DNA of 6,449 bases from the NCBI GenBank assembly GCA_052139595.1, contig JBKQWK010000059.1, positions 1 to 6,449 of the forward strand, written 5' to 3'. Positions 6,112 to 6,449 of this stretch are shown here, in pieces. Source of the DNA: JBKQWK01 sp052139595. Its GTDB lineage: Bacteria; Actinomycetota; Thermoleophilia; UBA2241. Below the pieces are notes generated by a model, which saw only the letters and a program-made list of their open reading frames with translations, was not told where the DNA came from and made no database searches. The translations under genes were made by a program, and so were the position numbers. The first letter of the stretch is position 1, and each line of letters starts with the position of its first letter.

Positions 6112-6142
6112 CCAACGCTCCTCAGCGACCCTTTCACCACTG
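6100..6142 (+). repeat. Pair of near-identical 11-mers spaced 32 bases apart
   Basis: TTCCACCACTG (6100-6110) and TTTCACCACTG (6132-6142) differ at one base and start 32 bases apart, close to three helical turns. They lie between the possible leader ORF stop and the methyltransferase gene. They could be regulator binding sites in direct repeat or chance in a C-rich stretch. Confidence 0.3.
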
Positions 6143-6151
6143 CAGTCACCG

Positions 6152-6171
6152 ACGCCGGCAGACCGCGGCGT
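6152..6171 (+). promoter_or_regulatory. Short hairpin just upstream of the methyltransferase ribosome site
   Basis: ACGCCG (6152-6157) pairs with CGGCGT (6166-6171) across an 8-base loop, ending 11 bases before the GAGGAG ribosome site. It is small, but in a long leader it might tune translation initiation. No known riboswitch class is recognised. Confidence 0.3.
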
Positions 6172-6182
6172 ACGACCACCAC

Positions 6183-6188
6183 GAGGAG
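6183..6188 (+). promoter_or_regulatory. Ribosome binding site of the MttB-family gene
   Basis: GAGGAG lies 5 bases before ATG 6194 and supports that start. Confidence 0.7.
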
Positions 6189-6193
6189 CAACC

Positions 6194-6449
6194 ATGACAG
6201 AATCCATCAAGCAGATTGGTATCGGTCGACCGAGCTTTCTCAGCGACGGCAAGAAAGCGGCTCTCTACGAAGCCGCCCTGCAGATTCTCGGCCAGATTGG
6301 CATGCGTGTGCTGCATGATGAAGGCCAAGCCATGATGCTCGCCGCCGGCTGCACGCTCGACGACAACGGTCGCGTCCATGTGCCGGCAGAGGTCGTCGCG
6401 CGGGGGCCGGCGACTGCCCCCGCGCCCGTCACCCACAACCACCCCCAAG
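6194..6449 (+). CDS. MttB-superfamily corrinoid methyltransferase, N-terminal part, truncated by window edge
   Basis: The 85 visible codons read as the N-terminus of the trimethylamine methyltransferase (MttB) superfamily, whose members move a methyl group from trimethylamine, glycine betaine or related quaternary amines to a cognate corrinoid protein in the cytoplasm. Supporting features are a helix with ALYEAALQILGQIGMRVLHDE at about residues 23-43, a second with AMMLAAGCTLDDNGRVHVP at about 46-64, and AEVVAR...ATAPAPVT, which match the family's 'EAALEILEEVG...EA...L.AAG...D..RV.IP..LV..AL..AP' pattern. The catalytic barrel, and the site where true MttB has pyrrolysine (near residue 330), are outside the window, so substrate and Pyl dependence cannot be judged. 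GAGGAG 5 bases upstream fixes the start. The last ~17 residues deviate from the family (ARGPATAP rather than AR-A-L-ATAP, then HNHPQ), possibly from poor end sequence. Confidence 0.72.
   Translation, partial: MTESIKQIGIGRPSFLSDGKKAALYEAALQILGQIGMRVLHDEGQAMMLAAGCTLDDNGRVHVPAEVVARGPATAPAPVTHNHPQ

Noticed and set aside
6131..6171. Partial resemblance to a cobalamin riboswitch core (CACCACTG followed by GCCGGCAGACC, similar to the CACTG and B12-box blocks), attractive before a corrinoid methyltransferase gene
   Set aside because: The upstream GGTGnnAATCC-type core and the GGGAA block are not found at the right distance, and several B12-box positions mismatch. A covariance-model search (RF00174) would be decisive; a significant hit would overturn this rejection.
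5175..6191. Long open frame of 338 codons on the minus strand
   Set aside because: It lies almost entirely antisense to flxA, whose motifs are unmistakable. Its translation is Arg/Val/Asp-biased as expected for an antisense shadow of a GC-rich gene.
1..6449. CRISPR arrays, tRNA or rRNA genes, insertion sequences
   Set aside because: No regularly spaced repeats, no cloverleaf-like sequence, no transposase frame or terminal inverted repeats were seen.

Overview
This is a bacterial, GC-rich (about 60-65% by eye) plus-strand gene cluster. Shine-Dalgarno sites, ATGA stop/start overlaps and a sigma70-like promoter support a bacterial origin. The number of predicted Fe-S centres and the absence of oxygen-linked genes suggest a strict anaerobe, such as a sulfate reducer, acetogen-like or syntrophic organism. 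The sequence alone does not fix the phylum.

Positions 1-5864 hold one tightly packed operon: hdrB (its 5' part lies off the left edge), hdrA, flxD (mvhD-like), flxC, flxB and flxA. Junctions run from a 4-base overlap to a 5-base gap, so the genes are almost certainly co-transcribed and translationally coupled. Together they match the FlxABCD-HdrABC type of NADH dehydrogenase/heterodisulfide reductase known from Desulfovibrio and other anaerobes. The expected HdrC is not in the window and probably lies just upstream. The inferred electron path is NADH to FlxA (FAD, [2Fe-2S]), then the FlxB and FlxC clusters, then FlxD ([2Fe-2S]), then the HdrA FAD. From there electrons would be bifurcated, one branch to ferredoxin and one through HdrC to the disulfide site of HdrB. 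No NiFe hydrogenase subunit is present in the window; FlxABC take the place that MvhAG has in methanogens.

Positions 5865-6193 (329 bases) are a regulatory intergenic region. It holds a perfect 22-base palindrome 36 bases after flxA (probable terminator) and a well-spaced TTGCCG-17-TATCAT promoter whose -35/spacer region is filled by a perfect 7-4-7 inverted repeat (possible operator). It also holds a possible 35-codon leader ORF with its own strong Shine-Dalgarno site, two near-identical 11-mers, and a short hairpin just before the next gene.

Positions 6194-6449 are the start of an MttB-superfamily corrinoid methyltransferase gene that runs off the right edge. Its position beside a bifurcating Hdr/Flx complex suggests that methylated amine or betaine demethylation may be linked to redox balancing, but the intervening terminator and promoter suggest a separate transcription unit. 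The last ~50 bases look degraded relative to the family pattern.

A recurring oddity is that several subunits carry Ala-rich C-terminal tails. The clearest is a Lys/Ala helix-like repeat on HdrB.
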